Origin: Cohnella hashimotonis | GTDB lineage: Bacteria > Bacillota > Bacilli > Paenibacillales > Paenibacillaceae | Direction of reading: 5' to 3' | NCBI RefSeq assembly: GCF_030014955.1 | Contig: NZ_JAGRPV010000001.1 | Location: 6,200,001-6,264,000 of the forward strand | Length of the DNA: 64,000 nucleotides | Part shown: positions 62,939 through 64,000 of the stretch, in pieces | How the letters are laid out: the number at the start of each line of letters is the position of its first letter | Position numbering within the stretch: position 1 is the stretch's first letter | Made by a program: the position numbers and the translations under genes | The notes under the pieces: generated by a model | The model's input: only the letters and a program-made list of their open reading frames with translations | Told to the model about the DNA's origin: nothing | Databases searched by the model: none

Positions 62939-64000
62939 TCAGTACACTTCCAGCTCTGCAAGCTGCATTCTGTAATAATTGGAATCGCTCGGATTTTTGC
63001 GCAAGCTGGTCCCCGTCACCTTGACATAACGGGCCTGGGCCGAAGCGAAGCTGAAGGACTGCACGGCGTTGCCAGGCAACGCATAGGCAGTACGGCTCAC
63101 GACCGTACTCCAAGTCGTCCCGTCGGTGGAAACTTGAATCGTAAAATCGACAGGGAAGCCATACCCTACGGTCCCCGTATCATTGCGGGGATATAAGCCG
63201 ACTTGGCTAATCGTCGCTGCCGCCCCCAAGTCCACCATGATCCATTCGGTATGATCGGCAGTAAGCGAGTCGTTGCTGGTCCACCCGAATTTACCGGCTA
63301 TGGAATTGCGTTCGCCGTCAACCGCTTTCCCTACGCCCCAATTGGTCGTGTTGTAAGTGCTGCTTGCCGTCACGGTCTTCCCTAGCGCCAGATTGGCAAG
63401 AGGCGCTGCGGACGCTTGAGAGGAGTTCGCGCTCTCGCCTCCGTTATAAAGGGAGCTTACCACGTAATAGTACGTCGTCCCGTTCGTTACGGTCTGATCC
63501 GTGTACGTGACCGCCGTGACGCTCGTCGCGATCGTCGTGTACGGACCGCCGCTGACCGTGCCTCGCTTCACGTTGTAGCCGGTTGCGCCGCTCACTGCCG
63601 TCCAGTTGACGGTCACGGAGCCGCCGCCCCCTGTCGCCGTGACGCCCGTCGGTACGGGATTGGGCACGATGACGGACGCTGCCGCCGAATCCGGGCTCGT
63701 GCCGCCTGCGCTAACCGCCGCGACGACATAATAATAAGTCGTGCCCGCCGCAACGGTGCTATCCGTGTAGGCGTTCGTGGTGACTCCCGTCGCCAGGGAC
63801 GTGTACGGGCCGCCGCTGACCGTCGCGCGCTTCACGTTGTAGCTCGTCGCGCCGGACGAGACGCTCCAGCTCAGCTGGACGGCGCCGCCGTAGACGCTGC
63901 CCGTGACGCTAGTCGGCGCTAGCGGCGCCGCGCTCACTTCGTCCGCCCCGATGTCGTAAGCGGCACCGGTCGGACGTTGTTGTCCGTCCATGTCGGTCGG
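62939..64000 (-). CDS. Secreted protein with FN3 repeats and C-terminal CBM32/discoidin domain (5' end outside window)
   Basis: The visible 350 residues are the C-terminal part of a larger protein cut by the window edge; the frame is still open at 64000. The first visible segment, AAYDIGADE, resembles the end of a secreted beta-helix (pectate-lyase-like) domain. Two fibronectin-III modules follow (PTSVTGSVYGGAVQLSWSVS and PTGVTATGGGGSVTVNWTA, with shared SGATSYNVKRATVSGGPYTS). A discoidin/CBM32 module (NLALGKTVTASSTYNTTNWG) binds carbohydrate. The product is an extracellular polysaccharide-degrading enzyme matching the adjacent operon. The terminator at 62860-62908 lies after its stop. Confidence 0.8.
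   Translation of the reverse strand, partial: PTDMDGQQRPTGAAYDIGADEVSAAPLAPTSVTGSVYGGAVQLSWSVSSGATSYNVKRATVSGGPYTSLATGVTTNAYTDSTVAAGTTYYYVVAAVSAGGTSPDSAAASVIVPNPVPTGVTATGGGGSVTVNWTAVSGATGYNVKRGTVSGGPYTTIATSVTAVTYTDQTVTNGTTYYYVVSSLYNGGESANSSQASAAPLANLALGKTVTASSTYNTTNWGVGKAVDGERNSIAGKFGWTSNDSLTADHTEWIMVDLGAAATISQVGLYPRNDTGTVGYGFPVDFTIQVSTDGTTWSTVVSRTAYALPGNAVQSFSFASAQARYVKVTGTSLRKNPSDSNYYRMQLAELEVY

Overview
The window looks like chromosome of a GC-rich, spore-former-type Gram-positive in the Paenibacillaceae (Cohnella/Paenibacillus-like). The reasons are strong AGGAGG ribosome sites with many TTG and GTG starts, lipoprotein solute-binding proteins paired with two-permease sugar importers that lack their own ATPase, YesM/YesN-type two-component regulators, an LCP cell-wall protein, and rhamnogalacturonan-type glycosidases. 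No rRNA, tRNA, CRISPR array, transposase or prophage gene was seen. Taxonomy is inference; no marker gene was compared.

Layout. (1) 1-5.8 kb, minus strand: a LacI-regulated sugar importer operon (repressor, two permeases, binding lipoprotein, amidohydrolase). Three copies of one perfect 12-bp palindrome lie in the 0.9-kb region upstream. (2) 6.6-8.5 kb, plus strand: a neopullulanase-type GH13 enzyme with a promoter and a terminator-like leader hairpin. (3) 8.8-19.4 kb, minus strand: a tightly coupled five-gene operon. It encodes a solute-binding-protein-like protein without a signal peptide, a RibD/DHFR-like reductase, a MATE exporter, a single-module NRPS (C-A-PCP) fused to a butirosin-BtrH-like acyltransferase domain, and a divergent GH13 enzyme. 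It looks like a small biosynthetic cluster for an aminoacylated or acylated saccharide. (4) 19.5-20.1 kb: dense simple repeats. (5) 20.1-29.5 kb, minus strand: a second neopullulanase plus zinc dehydrogenase pair, and a maltodextrin-type importer operon with two esterase paralogues. (6) 29.9-34.0 kb: a nuclease-like gene, a 9 x 51-bp palindromic tandem repeat and an ABC-2 exporter. (7) 34.1-46.2 kb: mixed housekeeping genes (LCP protein, glutamate-1-semialdehyde aminomutase, HxlR regulator with a hydrolase/reductase pair, inositol phosphatase, TauE-like permease, UvsE, NagA plus ROK kinase, beta-helix protein). (8) 46.6-64 kb, minus strand: a polysaccharide-utilisation locus with a two-component system, a DUF4091/GH123-like protein, beta-mannosidase, GH105, GH78, an importer, an MFS remnant, and the end of a secreted FN3/CBM32 protein cut by the window edge.

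How it fits together. The two neopullulanase genes flank the NRPS-BtrH operon. They have ungapped, related 5' leaders in which a small upstream hairpin overlaps the left arm of an intrinsic terminator, the architecture of an attenuator or riboswitch. The maltodextrin importer would supply oligosaccharides to these enzymes. The two strongest candidates for undescribed biology are the NRPS-BtrH-GH13 cluster and the paired leader RNA. The genome also seems prone to tandem-repeat expansion: three coding extensions and two intergenic arrays in this window carry such repeats.
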